The notes under the pieces were generated by a model, which had not been told where the DNA came from, searched no databases, and saw nothing but the letters and a program-made list of their open reading frames with translations. From Saprospiraceae bacterium (GTDB taxonomy: Bacteria > Bacteroidota > Bacteroidia > Chitinophagales > Saprospiraceae): a stretch of DNA of 55,958 bases. Each line of letters begins with the position of its first letter. The stretch's first letter is position 1. The stretch lies in NCBI GenBank assembly GCA_020628855.1, contig JAHDEL010000017.1, forward strand, positions 1-55,958, written 5' to 3'. Shown here one piece after another: positions 1 to 9,262 of this stretch. Both the position numbers and the translations under genes were made by a program.

Positions 1-21
1 TACCAACTGCTCCACTCCGCG
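1..21 (-). tRNA. tRNA 5' end, probably initiator tRNA-Met, cut by the window edge
   Basis: Read on the minus strand, the first 21 bases give a seven-base acceptor strand CGCGGAG, then T8, G9 and a D-stem GAGC followed by AGTTGGTA, which is a normal tRNA 5' half. The D-stem has A at position 11, and the molecule starts with C. Bacterial initiator tRNAs have a purine at 11 and an unpaired C1, so tRNA-fMet is the best call. The anticodon lies outside the window, so identity is inferred. Confidence 0.75.
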
Positions 22-172
22 ATATATCTTACTTAATGTAATTTTCTAGTAATTAGTTCCTGCTTCTTCAAGCGGAATGCAAAGATAGAAATATTCAGCA
101 CTCGAAAAAATCTTACACTACAAATATTATTAAACACACTTCTTTTTCTCTCGCCTTCATTAATTTGGAGTC

Positions 173-514
173 ATGATATACATTCTTGGTATAGTAGCAT
201 TAGGTGTGTTATTTTTCGGAGGCTTGTTATTTGCATTTTTGCCAACTTCATATAAGAGATCTCGCCTATTGGTATCTTCCAAAAAAATTCATGAGATTCC
301 ATCACAGAGCCTTTCATCTTTCACAGTCAGCTCTAATAAAGAAGGACATCTAGAGTTATTGAAAGGTGCAATGAAGTTTGAGATTCGTGAGGTAGATGAA
401 TCCAAAATTCATCTTGAAGGCTCTGTAGAGTCCAGTTCGAAATGGGATTTAATTCGTAAGGACTATCAACATCACATAGAGCAAAATTTGCTCTTTATAT
501 CAGAGATGCTTTAG
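173..514 (+). CDS. small membrane-anchored hypothetical protein
   Basis: This 113-residue protein opens with a strongly hydrophobic segment (residues 2-24) followed by a basic stretch (YKRSR). That predicts a single N-terminal membrane anchor with the rest, residues 30-113, soluble. The soluble part is charged, with no cysteine pairs or recognised motif. The start is the first ATG in frame and has a purine-rich TTGGAG a few bases upstream. It sits between the tRNA end and a DUF5686 gene on the same strand, 51 bases apart, so co-transcription is possible. I do not recognise a family. Confidence 0.6.
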   Translation: MIYILGIVALGVLFFGGLLFAFLPTSYKRSRLLVSSKKIHEIPSQSLSSFTVSSNKEGHLELLKGAMKFEIREVDESKIHLEGSVESSSKWDLIRKDYQHHIEQNLLFISEML

Positions 515-565
515 TTAGTATATTTTATTATTCTGTTCCCCAAATTTACTTGTTCTTTTAGCGTT

Positions 566-3055
566 ATGTTTTCCGTGAGAAGATACCTCTTCAGTTTATT
601 AGGTTTGTGTGCATCCTTGTGTTTGTCTGCGCAAACTTCTGTGTACTCCTCAGAAGTTAGGGATGTAAAGACGGATACTCCACTAAGCTTTGTGCATATT
701 ACTTCTTCTAATGGGGTGGGCACTTATACCAATGATCAAGGAAAATTCAAATTAGAGAGTAGCGAGCCTCTAGATTCTTTGAGATTATCCTTAGTAGGCT
801 ACAAAACATTGGTTGTACCTACATCAGATTTGCCAGAATTGATTTATCTGGATGCTCAAAAAGTGCAACTGAATACGATTGAAATTACTGGGAAAAAAGA
901 AAATCTTGCTCGAGCTATTATCAAACGAGCAATATTGGCAAAAGAGTCTTTCAGGAGCGAATCGCAACTCAAACGTGCAGATACGTACAGACAGTCTCAC
1001 TATGAATATTATCATTTTCCATCAGAACAAGATAGTATTGACACCATACCGGGGTGGAAAAGTGCTGCATTATATGAAGAGATTGCTGAGAATTATTTCG
1101 ATGCAGATAAATTTAAAAAGATTGTCACCGCTGAACTTGACTCTAAAGCTGATGGCAACTTGTCGAGAGGTTCTAGATTTGCTATTGATCAAGACTTTCA
1201 AGGGAGTGATCAATGGGTCAGGTACAACCCGGCAGATGTCTTCTTACAGCCTAAAGATATTTTTGTCGATTTTCAATCTGATACATGGTATAATCCTAAT
1301 GTAGCTGATAGACCTATAGCCAACCCTGTCAGTCAGTCTGGATTGCTAGCATATAAGTTTTCTCTTGATAGTCTCCAAATAGACTCTCAATCTCAAGATA
1401 CTCTCTTTACGATAGGTGTTGCTCCTTTTTTTAAACAAGCAGCTGCCTACAGTGGTCAGATACAGATTACATCAAATCAGTATCGAATGTTGAGCATTAA
1501 TCTTGAAGTTAATAGCTCTTTAGCAATAGGACTAGATTCGCTTTCTGTGAAGCAAGAGTTTACGCTTGATGATACATGGAACACACCTATTCGGACTGAA
1601 ATAGGATACACATACAAGCTAGAAAAAAGAAACTACAGGTGTAGTCACAGTCTCCTTTATAAACAATGGGATTTCACACCAGAGATTCAATCCAATTTCT
1701 TTAATTCAGAAGTTGTTGTCTACAAAGCTTCCGCGCTGGAAAGAGATATTCTTGCATGGAAGGATTTGAGACCCATTGCAATTGATGAAGATCTTATAGA
1801 ATTTATAGAGATCAGGGATTCAATTTATCAATACGAGCATAGTCCTGAATACTACCGGATTCAGGATTCGATCTATAATAGTAATTCTGTGGTAGATTTC
1901 GCTTTAAGAGGATTTGGTTGGCGGAATAGGTCAAAAGGTTTGACTACCTCATTTAATCCAATTATTTCTTGGGCGCAGTTTAATCACATCGGTGGTTTTA
2001 GATCCAATATTGGAGGGAGGATAGATAAAGAGTTACTTAGCGGTAATAAGTTGGATGTAGACTATCTTATTAATTATGGCTTTAGGAACAATGACCTGAA
2101 GGGGAGGCTTATTTTAGGCTACACGTATTTGCCTCGTAAATTCGCTAGACTCTATGGCGGGATAGGTAATATTTATGATGTAGTCACTTTTAATCAGACA
2201 TTCGAAGCCTTATTTAGTCCAAGTAATTTGATTCAAATTAGAGACTACAGAATCGGTCACGCTCATGAATTAGCTAATGGACTCTTCCTTGATGCAAGTG
2301 CTCAATATGCAATTAAAGAAGCCATTGATCCAACAGTTTTTCCTAATTGGTCCGCAGAGTTATTTGGCAGTTTGAATGAAGCTATTGACTTTGAAACGTA
2401 CATATCGCTATTTCTAAATATCGAGTTAATTTATAAACTGGGACAGAAGTATATCACGAGAGGCCCACGCAAATTGCTTCTCTCTAACTCTAATCCTACG
2501 ATTAAGCTAACAGGTAGATTTGGTATACCAGAATTCTTTGACTCTGAAGTTGATTTTGGTAAACTTCAGCTCGATATTTTTCAACGACCCAAACCCACAC
2601 TCATTGGATCTTCTAATTGGAAAATCACACTTGGTGAATTTATATATAAGAGAGATATCAGAGAGATTGAGCATCAATTTTTTAGAGGAGAGAATTTATT
2701 TTTATTCTCCAATCCACTCAACAACCTCCAATTGCTTGATCAAACCTTAAATACTAACCAAAGTTATTTTCAAGCTGGAATCGTCCACCATTTTGATGGA
2801 TTTATTTTAGATAAAGTCCCATTACTAAACAGAGCACAATTAGAAGTGGTTGGAGGTGCTGCATTTTTTGCAATTCCTAAGTACTCTCAATTTGAAACGT
2901 ATATTGGGATAGGGAAGAAGTTTAAGCTATTTAAGGAAACAGTCCAAGTGGCAATATTTAGGACTTTTGCCTACGACTCTAATGGAAGATTCAAATCTAA
3001 ATTTGCTTTGGGAGCTAACATTTATGATCCTTTTAATGGTCAATGGGCGTACTAA
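566..3055 (+). CDS. carboxypeptidase-regulatory-like plus DUF5686 outer-membrane protein
   Basis: The 829-residue product has a signal peptide (residues 1-22, ending LSAQ) followed by a carboxypeptidase-regulatory-like beta-sandwich at about 25-110 ([30 protein letters not shown]). The remainder matches the layout of the DUF5686 family: an alpha/beta region, then a long C-terminal part rich in alternating aromatic/polar strands that looks like an outer-membrane barrel. The same N-terminal domain occurs at the start of many TonB-dependent receptors, but no plug domain follows here, so it is not a SusC protein. The family's role is unknown; a cell-surface structural or transport role is inferred. 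Its stop overlaps the stop of the convergent msrB by 3 bases. Confidence 0.85.
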   Translation: MFSVRRYLFSLLGLCASLCLSAQTSVYSSEVRDVKTDTPLSFVHITSSNGVGTYTNDQGKFKLESSEPLDSLRLSLVGYKTLVVPTSDLPELIYLDAQKVQLNTIEITGKKENLARAIIKRAILAKESFRSESQLKRADTYRQSHYEYYHFPSEQDSIDTIPGWKSAALYEEIAENYFDADKFKKIVTAELDSKADGNLSRGSRFAIDQDFQGSDQWVRYNPADVFLQPKDIFVDFQSDTWYNPNVADRPIANPVSQSGLLAYKFSLDSLQIDSQSQDTLFTIGVAPFFKQAAAYSGQIQITSNQYRMLSINLEVNSSLAIGLDSLSVKQEFTLDDTWNTPIRTEIGYTYKLEKRNYRCSHSLLYKQWDFTPEIQSNFFNSEVVVYKASALERDILAWKDLRPIAIDEDLIEFIEIRDSIYQYEHSPEYYRIQDSIYNSNSVVDFALRGFGWRNRSKGLTTSFNPIISWAQFNHIGGFRSNIGGRIDKELLSGNKLDVDYLINYGFRNNDLKGRLILGYTYLPRKFARLYGGIGNIYDVVTFNQTFEALFSPSNLIQIRDYRIGHAHELANGLFLDASAQYAIKEAIDPTVFPNWSAELFGSLNEAIDFETYISLFLNIELIYKLGQKYITRGPRKLLLSNSNPTIKLTGRFGIPEFFDSEVDFGKLQLDIFQRPKPTLIGSSNWKITLGEFIYKRDIREIEHQFFRGENLFLFSNPLNNLQLLDQTLNTNQSYFQAGIVHHFDGFILDKVPLLNRAQLEVVGGAAFFAIPKYSQFETYIGIGKKFKLFKETVQVAIFRTFAYDSNGRFKSKFALGANIYDPFNGQWAY

Positions 3056-3405
3056 AGAGTCTGAAATTGAAGGGAAATAGAGTTAACACAATGCCTTGTG
3101 TTTTTTTCTGTTAATCGTTCTCCAATAAAGACATGTCCTAAATGTCCATCACAGTTTGTACAAATAATTTCAGTCCTCCGGCCATCTTTATCGGGTACTC
3201 TCGTTACAGCACCTTCTATCTCATCATCAAAGGCTGGCCAACCACAACCACTATCAAACTTATCTGTCGATCTATATAAGGCTGCGTCACATTGACGACA
3301 ATGATAGGTTCCTTGTTCAAAATGTTTGTCATATTTCCCTGTAAACGGTCTTTCAGTCCCTTTATCTCTAATTACATAGGACTCTTCTGGTGTTAACTTA
3401 TTCAT
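3052..3405 (-). CDS. msrB: peptide-methionine (R)-S-oxide reductase MsrB
   Basis: MsrB reduces the R-epimer of methionine sulfoxide in oxidised proteins, recycled by thioredoxin. All family signatures are visible: two zinc-binding CxxC pairs (CRQC and CTNC), [15 protein letters not shown], and the C-terminal [11 protein letters not shown] with the catalytic cysteine. The reading frame stays open 20 codons further upstream, but that part has no homology-like pattern and would overlap the tspO 3' end. I therefore start at the ATG giving [12 protein letters not shown] (117 residues), a typical length for single-domain cytosolic MsrB. It is the last gene of a minus-strand run RDD - TspO - MsrB, which suggests an oxidative-stress or membrane-stress unit. 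Confidence 0.93.
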   Translation of the reverse strand: MNKLTPEESYVIRDKGTERPFTGKYDKHFEQGTYHCRQCDAALYRSTDKFDSGCGWPAFDDEIEGAVTRVPDKDGRRTEIICTNCDGHLGHVFIGERLTEKNTRHCVNSISLQFQTL

Positions 3406-3413
3406 AGCAACTC

Positions 3414-3887
3414 TTAGTTTAACATAAAGATTGAGTAATTCAAATAGGAGGCAAATGTCACCCAAATCAAATAAGGAATGAGAAGATAAGCTGCCGGCCT
3501 ATCAATTTTCATAAATAATCTGATGGTCAGAATTATCAAGAAAACGAGGGTCAGGATGACAACTAGACTCAAAGAGATGTTATGAAGACCAAAGAAAATA
3601 GGCGTCCAAGAATAATTCAAAATAAGCTGTATTATAAAGAGTAATAATGCTTGCTTCCGTAAAGCACCCTCGCCAAAATGCCATATTCTCGCTCCTGCTA
3701 TGCCAATAAGAATGTAAAGTATTGTCCATACAGGGGCAAAAACATAAGAAGGAGGATTCCAAGTGGGTTTGTTTATGGTAGAGTACCAATCGACGACTTG
3801 GTTCGCTACGCTTACGCCTGAGAGTACGCTCAGTGCCAAACATACGAAGCAAGAAATGAGAATTTTAAATAAGAGGGACTTGAACAT
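3414..3887 (-). CDS. tspO: TspO/MBR-family tryptophan-rich membrane protein
   Basis: Five hydrophobic helices and the signature [19 protein letters not shown] (about residues 41-59) identify the TspO / mitochondrial benzodiazepine receptor family. Members bind porphyrins and related ligands and are linked to oxidative or light stress. The [10 protein letters not shown] and P-Y-x-x-W motifs ([14 protein letters not shown]) are also present. I chose the ATG at 3887. An alternative GTG at 3902 would add five residues and overlap the upstream RDD gene's TGA by four bases, which would suggest translational coupling. The neighbouring MsrB supports a stress role. Confidence 0.9.
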   Translation of the reverse strand: MFKSLLFKILISCFVCLALSVLSGVSVANQVVDWYSTINKPTWNPPSYVFAPVWTILYILIGIAGARIWHFGEGALRKQALLLFIIQLILNYSWTPIFFGLHNISLSLVVILTLVFLIILTIRLFMKIDRPAAYLLIPYLIWVTFASYLNYSIFMLN

Positions 3888-3898
3888 TGTATTGGTTT

Positions 3899-4606
3899 TC
3901 ACCTCGTTAACACAATATAGTCCTGAAGAGTTTTTTCTAAGAAGGAAATTGTTGAATATTTATCATTCCTGGTATCTAATTGATCGCAAATCTTACTCTC
4001 CATTTTTTCCGCTAATTCACGAATATTTGGATTGTCTGGTTGTTGTCTATAACGCTGAATAATTTGTTTTACAAGGAGCATTTCTTGGTCATTGTATCGA
4101 ACTATAGCTGGAAATGAGATTTCATGCTCTTGGTTTAGCGAAGCTCTGATATCACTCAAAAGATAAGTCGAAGAATTTGAAAGCTGAATAACAACAGTGT
4201 TGGCCAAAATATCGCCAATTCTCTGGCTTCTTTGTGAAGTGAGAATACTCAATATTCCTACACTTGATAATGTAAAAGTGATGTCAACCAATCTAAATAT
4301 CCAACGTAAGAAATAATCAAAAGCCGTCGGTGCTGTACCTCTCAAAGTCACGACCTTGATCTTCATGAGAAGTTTTCCAGGACTTTGTCCTCCGTTATAT
4401 AATTCAAAGAAAAAATGATAGAAAGAGATAAGGGCAAAAAAGATGATTAGCAGAGTGTCTATCCTTTCGAACAACCATACAACTATCAAGTAATAGACAG
4501 CGATAATAATGAGGTCAATAAAACCAGCAACAAACCTTACTCCTAAGGAGGCTAATTCATATTCAATTGTAATATTGTGAGAAGTAACTATATTAATAGT
4601 TTTCAA
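3899..4606 (-). CDS. RDD-family membrane protein
   Basis: After a start that reads KTINIVTSHNITIEYELA, the protein has the RDD-domain order: a first helix containing LGVRFVAGFIDLIIIAVYYL, a second hydrophobic segment, then GGQSPGKLLMKIKVV and a further hydrophobic region, about residues 20-150. A hydrophilic C-terminal tail of about 80 residues follows. Homologues start at the KTI(N)I motif, so I use a TTG start at 4606. An upstream GTG at 4678 would leave only one base before the divergent gene at 4680 and no room for promoters. Function is unknown; RDD proteins are proposed transporters or membrane-protein modifiers. Confidence 0.8.
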   Translation of the reverse strand: MKTINIVTSHNITIEYELASLGVRFVAGFIDLIIIAVYYLIVVWLFERIDTLLIIFFALISFYHFFFELYNGGQSPGKLLMKIKVVTLRGTAPTAFDYFLRWIFRLVDITFTLSSVGILSILTSQRSQRIGDILANTVVIQLSNSSTYLLSDIRASLNQEHEISFPAIVRYNDQEMLLVKQIIQRYRQQPDNPNIRELAEKMESKICDQLDTRNDKYSTISFLEKTLQDYIVLTR

Positions 4607-4679
4607 AAAATGCACCCAACCATTTGAGGTATTTGGTGAGTCTAATATAAATATTAGTAAATAAAAAAATATCAACACT

Positions 4680-5198
4680 ATGAGATACTTATTCCTTTTT
4701 ATGAGCTTCCTTTTCTTTCTTCCAACAGTTTCTAGTCAATCTAAGCATGAATTAGGCATTCGAGCTACAAGTTTTAGAGATTTTGGTGCTATCTACAAGA
4801 AGCAACTCAAGGATGAAAACAGATATTTCAGATTGCGAAACACTGTTGCTAATGTCAATTACGGATCCATTTCTGAAAGCACTAGTGTCAGTGTTGGATT
4901 TGCAATGGGCTTTGAAAAAAGAAAGTTTTTTAATGCATCGGATGCTTTGATCCTTGGGCCAGAGTTAGGTGTTTCTTTGAGGTTTGGTTCAAATTCTAGT
5001 GTATCACACTTTTACAGGCTAGGGTATCTGATTGGGATGGTCCATCAATTCAAGTCTAACTTTAGTTTGGGCTTTGAGTTTATTCCTTCTGTTAATTTTA
5101 GTGGGCCTTTTGACAATCTTAACTTCGATGCATCATTGAATTTTAGCACAGTCGGTATTACACTTATGTATGCTTTTGAAACTAAAGGAAAGGAATAA
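4680..5198 (+). CDS. small outer-membrane-barrel-like hypothetical protein
   Basis: The 172-residue product has a signal peptide (residues 1-19, ending VSSQ). The mature part is rich in alternating hydrophobic/polar strands (GSISESTSVSVGFAMGFE, LGPELGVSLRF, VGITLMYAF), as in small eight-stranded outer-membrane barrels. It lacks cysteine and ends with an aromatic-containing strand plus a short charged tail. It is divergently transcribed from the RDD gene and followed at once by a strong hairpin terminator, so it is probably a single-gene transcript. No specific family is recognised. Confidence 0.65.
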   Translation: MRYLFLFMSFLFFLPTVSSQSKHELGIRATSFRDFGAIYKKQLKDENRYFRLRNTVANVNYGSISESTSVSVGFAMGFEKRKFFNASDALILGPELGVSLRFGSNSSVSHFYRLGYLIGMVHQFKSNFSLGFEFIPSVNFSGPFDNLNFDASLNFSTVGITLMYAFETKGKE

Positions 5199-5199
5199 A

Positions 5200-5225
5200 A
5201 AAAAGCCTTCGGATGAAGGCTTTTT
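5200..5225. terminator. bidirectional hairpin terminator
   Basis: An 11-base stem AAAAAGCCTTC / GAAGGCTTTTT encloses a GGAT tetraloop right after the preceding stop codon, with A- and T-runs on either side. It can end transcription of the upstream plus-strand gene. On the other strand it lies about 105 bases beyond the end of the pdhC gene. Confidence 0.85.
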
Positions 5226-5329
5226 CTATTATAGGGTATTAGATTTTCAATTAGTATAGTGTTATACACTATTGAAATATACCCTTGTGACGCAATATAT
5301 AAGAGAGGTCACATTTTTTTTTAAAAAAA

Positions 5330-6583
5330 TTATCTCAACAATTTCATTGGATGTTCCATGTACTCTTTTAAGGTCTGTAAAAACGCAGCACCAGTTGCAC
5401 CGTCTACTATTCTGTGATCACATGACAGAGTAACTTTCATTGTATTTCCCACCACAATATTTCCATCTTTCACTACTGGTTTTTGGACAATAGTTCCAAC
5501 AGCCAAGATACAGGAGTCAGGTGGGTTGATGATTGCTGTAAATTCAGTAATGCCAAACATCCCAAGATTGGAGATTGTGAATGTATTACCACTCATTTCA
5601 TCGAGGCCAAGCTTTTTGTTTTTTGCTTTGCCTGCTAAGTCTCTAATGTCAGTATATATTGCATTGAGTGATTTTGCATCTGCGTTTTTGATAACGGGTA
5701 CAAGAAGACCATCATCTACTGCTACCGCCACACCAATATTAATGTCCTTATGGTAGGTCATTGTGTCACCATTCCAAGAAGAATTAATCTTTGGATGTTT
5801 GCGTAATGCAGAAGCACATGCTTTTACAACAATGTCATTATATGAGATTCTCTGCTCTTCATCAGCATTGAGCATTTTCCTTGCAGCAATAGCATTATCC
5901 ATATCCATTTCCATAGTTAAGTAGAAATGGGGAGCATCAAATTTGCTTTCGCCGAGTCTTCTTGCTATAGTCTTTCTCATTTGACTCACAGCTACATCAC
6001 CATATTCAAAATCGGCCAAGCCTGTACTTTCATATTGTACTGATCTACTTGTTGATTGTCCACTGTTGAGATAAGCTTCAACATCTTTCTTGATTACTCT
6101 ACCACCATCTCCACTTCCTGGAATTCTGGAGATATCAAGATTAGCTTCTTCTGCCATTTTCTTAGCGAGTGGTGATGCTAAGACACGGCCTGAAGATGCA
6201 GCTGGTATTGGAGCTGGAGTACTAGGCTTCGGTGCAGGTTTTTCAGTTGCAGGAGCAGTGCTGCTAGGTGTTGGAGTACTTTCAACTGCTTCTTCCGGTT
6301 GAGGTTCGCTTGCTTTTGCTTCCTTGAGGATAGCCTCTACATCTTCACCTTTCTCGCCAATGATGGCAATGATACTATCGACTGGGACAGACCCTTCTGA
6401 GACCCCGATATGGAGTAGTGTCCCTTCAATGAAGTTTTCAAGCTCCATAGTTGCTTTGTCAGTTTCAACCTCAGCAAGAACATCACCAGGCTTCAAAACG
6501 TCACCAACCTTCTTTAACCAACCAATAATATTCCCCTCTTCCATTGTGTCACTCAGTCGAGGCATTCTTATTATCTCCGCCAT
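5330..6583 (-). CDS. pdhC: pyruvate dehydrogenase complex E2, dihydrolipoamide acetyltransferase
   Basis: This E2 subunit transfers the acetyl group from lipoamide to coenzyme A. Its 417 residues hold one N-terminal lipoyl domain with the lipoylated Lys43 in VETDKATME. An Ala/Pro-rich linker (about 90-130) and a peripheral-subunit-binding domain (LASPLAKKMAEE, IPGSGDGGRVIKKDVEAYL) follow, then the catalytic chloramphenicol-acetyltransferase-like domain. The active-site motif is CDHRIVDG with His390 and Asp394. TFTISNLGMFGI and the HRIVDGATGAAFL pattern fit pyruvate rather than oxoglutarate E2. E1 and E3 genes are not in the window, so the complex is encoded at several loci. Confidence 0.92.
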   Translation of the reverse strand: MAEIIRMPRLSDTMEEGNIIGWLKKVGDVLKPGDVLAEVETDKATMELENFIEGTLLHIGVSEGSVPVDSIIAIIGEKGEDVEAILKEAKASEPQPEEAVESTPTPSSTAPATEKPAPKPSTPAPIPAASSGRVLASPLAKKMAEEANLDISRIPGSGDGGRVIKKDVEAYLNSGQSTSRSVQYESTGLADFEYGDVAVSQMRKTIARRLGESKFDAPHFYLTMEMDMDNAIAARKMLNADEEQRISYNDIVVKACASALRKHPKINSSWNGDTMTYHKDINIGVAVAVDDGLLVPVIKNADAKSLNAIYTDIRDLAGKAKNKKLGLDEMSGNTFTISNLGMFGITEFTAIINPPDSCILAVGTIVQKPVVKDGNIVVGNTMKVTLSCDHRIVDGATGAAFLQTLKEYMEHPMKLLR

Positions 6584-6715
6584 TGCATAAATGTTTTATA
6601 TATGTATTGCTAACAAATAAAGCACCAAAAATAATAACTGGATTGGCATTCTCTTGAATAGAAGATAAAAAATGGAGAATGAAGTATATTTACATTTTTA
6701 TAATATGTATTGTAG

Positions 6716-7333
6716 ATGTCTTATTCCTCAAAAATAATTAGTGATACTGTAGATGCATTTAGTTCACTGCCAAGCATTGGAAAGAAGTCTGCAATGCGTT
6801 TGGCTTTGCATCTTGCTGGTGATTCTTTTCAAAAAAAAGAAAAGCTAATCCAAGCATTACAACAGCTAGTCAATGACTTGCAAATCTGTTCTGAGTGTTT
6901 TTCCTATTCGGATACACCGATTTGCAGCATATGCTCCAATCCAACAAGAGATCGAGGTTTGATTTGTGTAGTGGAGAATATAAGAGATCTTATAGCAATA
7001 GAAGACACAGGGTCATACAAAGGCCTCTATCATGTATTGGGGGGAGTAATTTCTCCCTTAGAGGGAATTGGGCCTGAAGATCTTGAGATAAATACTTTAG
7101 TACAAAGAATACAGGAAAATAATTGTAATGAACTTGTGATGGCTCTCAGTCCAACTATCGATGGGGAGACAACAATATTCTATATCAATCGATTATTAAA
7201 AGATGTTCCTCTAAAAATTACGACAATAGCAAGAGGGGTTTCTTTCGGAGGAGACCTCGAGTATGCAGATGAGTTTACACTTGGAAGATCAATTCAAAGT
7301 CGATTACCTTATTCTCAAAGGCAAATGTCGTAA
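6716..7333 (+). CDS. recR: recombination mediator RecR
   Basis: RecR works with RecO and RecF to load RecA on gapped single-stranded DNA. The 205-residue product has the N-terminal helix-hairpin-helix (FSSLPSIGKKSAMRLALHL), the four-cysteine zinc motif (CSECF ... CSIC) and the Toprim domain starting ICVVENIRDL. The C-terminal ARGVSFGGDLEYADEFTLG motif with the Walker-B-like region is also present. Length and order are typical. It is divergent from pdhC with 132 bases between them, and the glycosyltransferase gene follows 9 bases after its stop, so the two are probably co-transcribed. Confidence 0.95.
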   Translation: MSYSSKIISDTVDAFSSLPSIGKKSAMRLALHLAGDSFQKKEKLIQALQQLVNDLQICSECFSYSDTPICSICSNPTRDRGLICVVENIRDLIAIEDTGSYKGLYHVLGGVISPLEGIGPEDLEINTLVQRIQENNCNELVMALSPTIDGETTIFYINRLLKDVPLKITTIARGVSFGGDLEYADEFTLGRSIQSRLPYSQRQMS

Positions 7334-7342
7334 ATTGCCGGC

Positions 7343-9262
7343 ATGCATGACATTTCTGTCATAATTGTCAATTATAACGTTCAGTTTTTCTTACAACAGT
7401 GTATTCAATCTGTATTGAATGCATCAAAGTCTCTCCGTGTAGAAATCATTGTAGTTGATAATGCAAGCGTAGATGGCTCACTCAATATGCTTGCATCTGA
7501 ATTTCCAGATGTCACAGTATTAGCTAACCCTACAAATGTTGGCTTTGCCGTAGCGAATAATCAGGGCATACGCGCTGCATCTGGAAAGTATATTCTACTA
7601 CTCAACCCAGATACACTGGTTGAGGAGAACACCCTTGATATTTGTTTTTCAGCTTGTGAAGAAGATGCAAGTATTGGAGCTCTTGGAGTGAAGTTAATCG
7701 ATGGCAGTGGGAGATTTTTACCAGAAAGCAAAAGAGGTTTTCCTACTGCAAGTGCAGCATTTTTTAAGTTCAGCGGTATTTACAAATTATTCAAAAGGTC
7801 TAGAGTAATCAATAAGTACTATGTTGGAAATATCGATAAAGATGAAAGGGGAGAAGTGGATGTGCTCTGTGGAGCTTTCATGTTTATGCCCGCAGATGTA
7901 TTGCGAGCAGTTGGTATGCTTGATGAAGCGTACTTTATGTATGGCGAAGACATCGATTTGAGCTATAAGATTAGATCTTCAGGAAAGAAAATCATCTATT
8001 TGCCAACAACTTCTATAATACATTATAAAGGAGAAAGTACAAAGAAGGGTAGTAAAAGATATAACACTGCATTTTATGGTGCGATGCGCATTTTTTTGAA
8101 TAAACATTTTTCGACAACCAGTTCGAAAATCACATTAGGCTTTCTCAATGTCATGATTTTTGTTTTAGGCATTTTTTCTGCCGCAAAGCACAGGTTTCTA
8201 CTCCCTATCAAAATGATGCTTGATGTCGGCATTACATTCATTTCTTCAGTGTTATTGACACAGCTATGGTCGAAATGGTATTATGGCTCAAGTGATTATT
8301 ATGAAAGCAGCCTTTTCATTCCAGCTATTTGTATTATTTCAGTTGTGGCAGTTTTCATCTATTATTTGATTGGTCATTATGATGAGGAAGCAAAGCGTCA
8401 ACGTTACCTCTCTACAAGTGTGACTTTTGCTCTCACAGGTATTGTTATCTATGGTCTGCTACCTGAAGGATTTCGATTTAGTAGGCTATTGATACTAGCC
8501 TACTTGTTAATCTGTTGTGTGATATGTTATTTGACAAGAATGCTTTACAATAAACTATCAGGCCAAGGATTGCAATATGAAATTGATACAAAGAACGAAT
8601 CAGTAATCATTGGGGAGAAAAATTCTTGTAAGCAAGTTGCCCAACTTGTTAGTGATTCCCACACGAGAACTATACTTGGATTTATTTCGCCAAAAATTGA
8701 TGCATCCTATGATACAACGTTCTTTTTGACTGATGTAGAGAATCTCAAACGTGTGGTAAAGACATTGCATGTAAATGAAGTGATCTTTTGCTCAAAAGAT
8801 ATAATCATGTCTGATATTTTCAAAGTAATGACATCTTTAGGTCACAGACTGAAGTACAGAATAGCAAATAATTCAAATGATAATTATCTCGGTAGTGATA
8901 ATAAGAATGTGCCTGGAAATTGGTTTACAAGGCTTGTTGCTTTCAACTTAAGTGCGCCGTCTAATAGAAGACTAAAGTATATGTTTGATAAGATCAGTGG
9001 TTTAATCTCACTTGTTCTATTTCCATATTTTTTAATCAGGTCAAAACAAACAAGGATACTCTTGTCAAATGCTATTCCATTGATTTTGGGTCTGAAAACT
9101 TTGTTTGGATATGATGCCACTAATAACCTCCCAGCTTTGCGTAAGAACATATTCAATGTAACAGGATTACAAAATAAAGAACTGAGTGCTTTTGAATATG
9201 CAAAGGAATATAGTGTCGTGAATGATATATTTTTGTGGATGTCAATGGTAATCTATGGATAA
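7343..9262 (+). CDS. composite glycosyltransferase: GT2 domain, membrane helices and a phosphoglycosyltransferase-like region
   Basis: Residues 1-260 form a GT-A family 2 domain of the rhamnosyltransferase (WbbL) type: SVIIVNYNV, IIVVDNAS, the acidic LLLNPDTLV motif, GAFMFMPADVL and MYGEDIDLSYKI. Four or more hydrophobic segments follow (about 265-400). Next comes a soluble region (about 410-530) with a Rossmann-like pattern, resembling the CoA-binding-like domain that precedes bacterial sugar transferases. The C-terminus has a KYMFDKISGLISLVLF helix like the membrane helix of polyprenyl phosphoglycosyltransferases, but the catalytic domain normally following it is missing. It likely acts in cell-surface polysaccharide synthesis. 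It lies 9 bases after recR and overlaps the next gene by 8 bases. Confidence 0.85.
   Translation: MHDISVIIVNYNVQFFLQQCIQSVLNASKSLRVEIIVVDNASVDGSLNMLASEFPDVTVLANPTNVGFAVANNQGIRAASGKYILLLNPDTLVEENTLDICFSACEEDASIGALGVKLIDGSGRFLPESKRGFPTASAAFFKFSGIYKLFKRSRVINKYYVGNIDKDERGEVDVLCGAFMFMPADVLRAVGMLDEAYFMYGEDIDLSYKIRSSGKKIIYLPTTSIIHYKGESTKKGSKRYNTAFYGAMRIFLNKHFSTTSSKITLGFLNVMIFVLGIFSAAKHRFLLPIKMMLDVGITFISSVLLTQLWSKWYYGSSDYYESSLFIPAICIISVVAVFIYYLIGHYDEEAKRQRYLSTSVTFALTGIVIYGLLPEGFRFSRLLILAYLLICCVICYLTRMLYNKLSGQGLQYEIDTKNESVIIGEKNSCKQVAQLVSDSHTRTILGFISPKIDASYDTTFFLTDVENLKRVVKTLHVNEVIFCSKDIIMSDIFKVMTSLGHRLKYRIANNSNDNYLGSDNKNVPGNWFTRLVAFNLSAPSNRRLKYMFDKISGLISLVLFPYFLIRSKQTRILLSNAIPLILGLKTLFGYDATNNLPALRKNIFNVTGLQNKELSAFEYAKEYSVVNDIFLWMSMVIYG

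Noticed and set aside
879-1304. A 141-codon frame inside the DUF5686 gene
   Set aside because: It overlaps fully with a gene that has a coherent domain architecture, and its product is of low complexity without a signal or motif.
3763-4062. Open frame of 99 codons on the plus strand
   Set aside because: It lies antisense across tspO and the RDD gene, which have clear family motifs, and its product has no recognisable pattern.
4607-4679. N-terminal extension of the RDD protein (24 residues from a GTG at 4678)
   Set aside because: It would leave one base to the divergent gene, and the family start is at the KTINIV motif; a TTG there is better.
5226-5329. AT-rich gap between terminator and pdhC as a small RNA locus
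   Set aside because: No hairpin with a T-run or promoter-like octamer of its own could be found.
6090-6590. Plus-strand open frames of 70 and 88 codons
   Set aside because: They are antisense to the pdhC linker and lipoyl region; the Ala/Pro-rich linker produces long antisense frames by composition.
6643-6658. Sigma-54-like site upstream of recR (TTGGCA ... TTGAA)
   Set aside because: Spacing between the -24 and -12 parts is one base short and the -12 GC is missing; recR is not a usual sigma-54 target.
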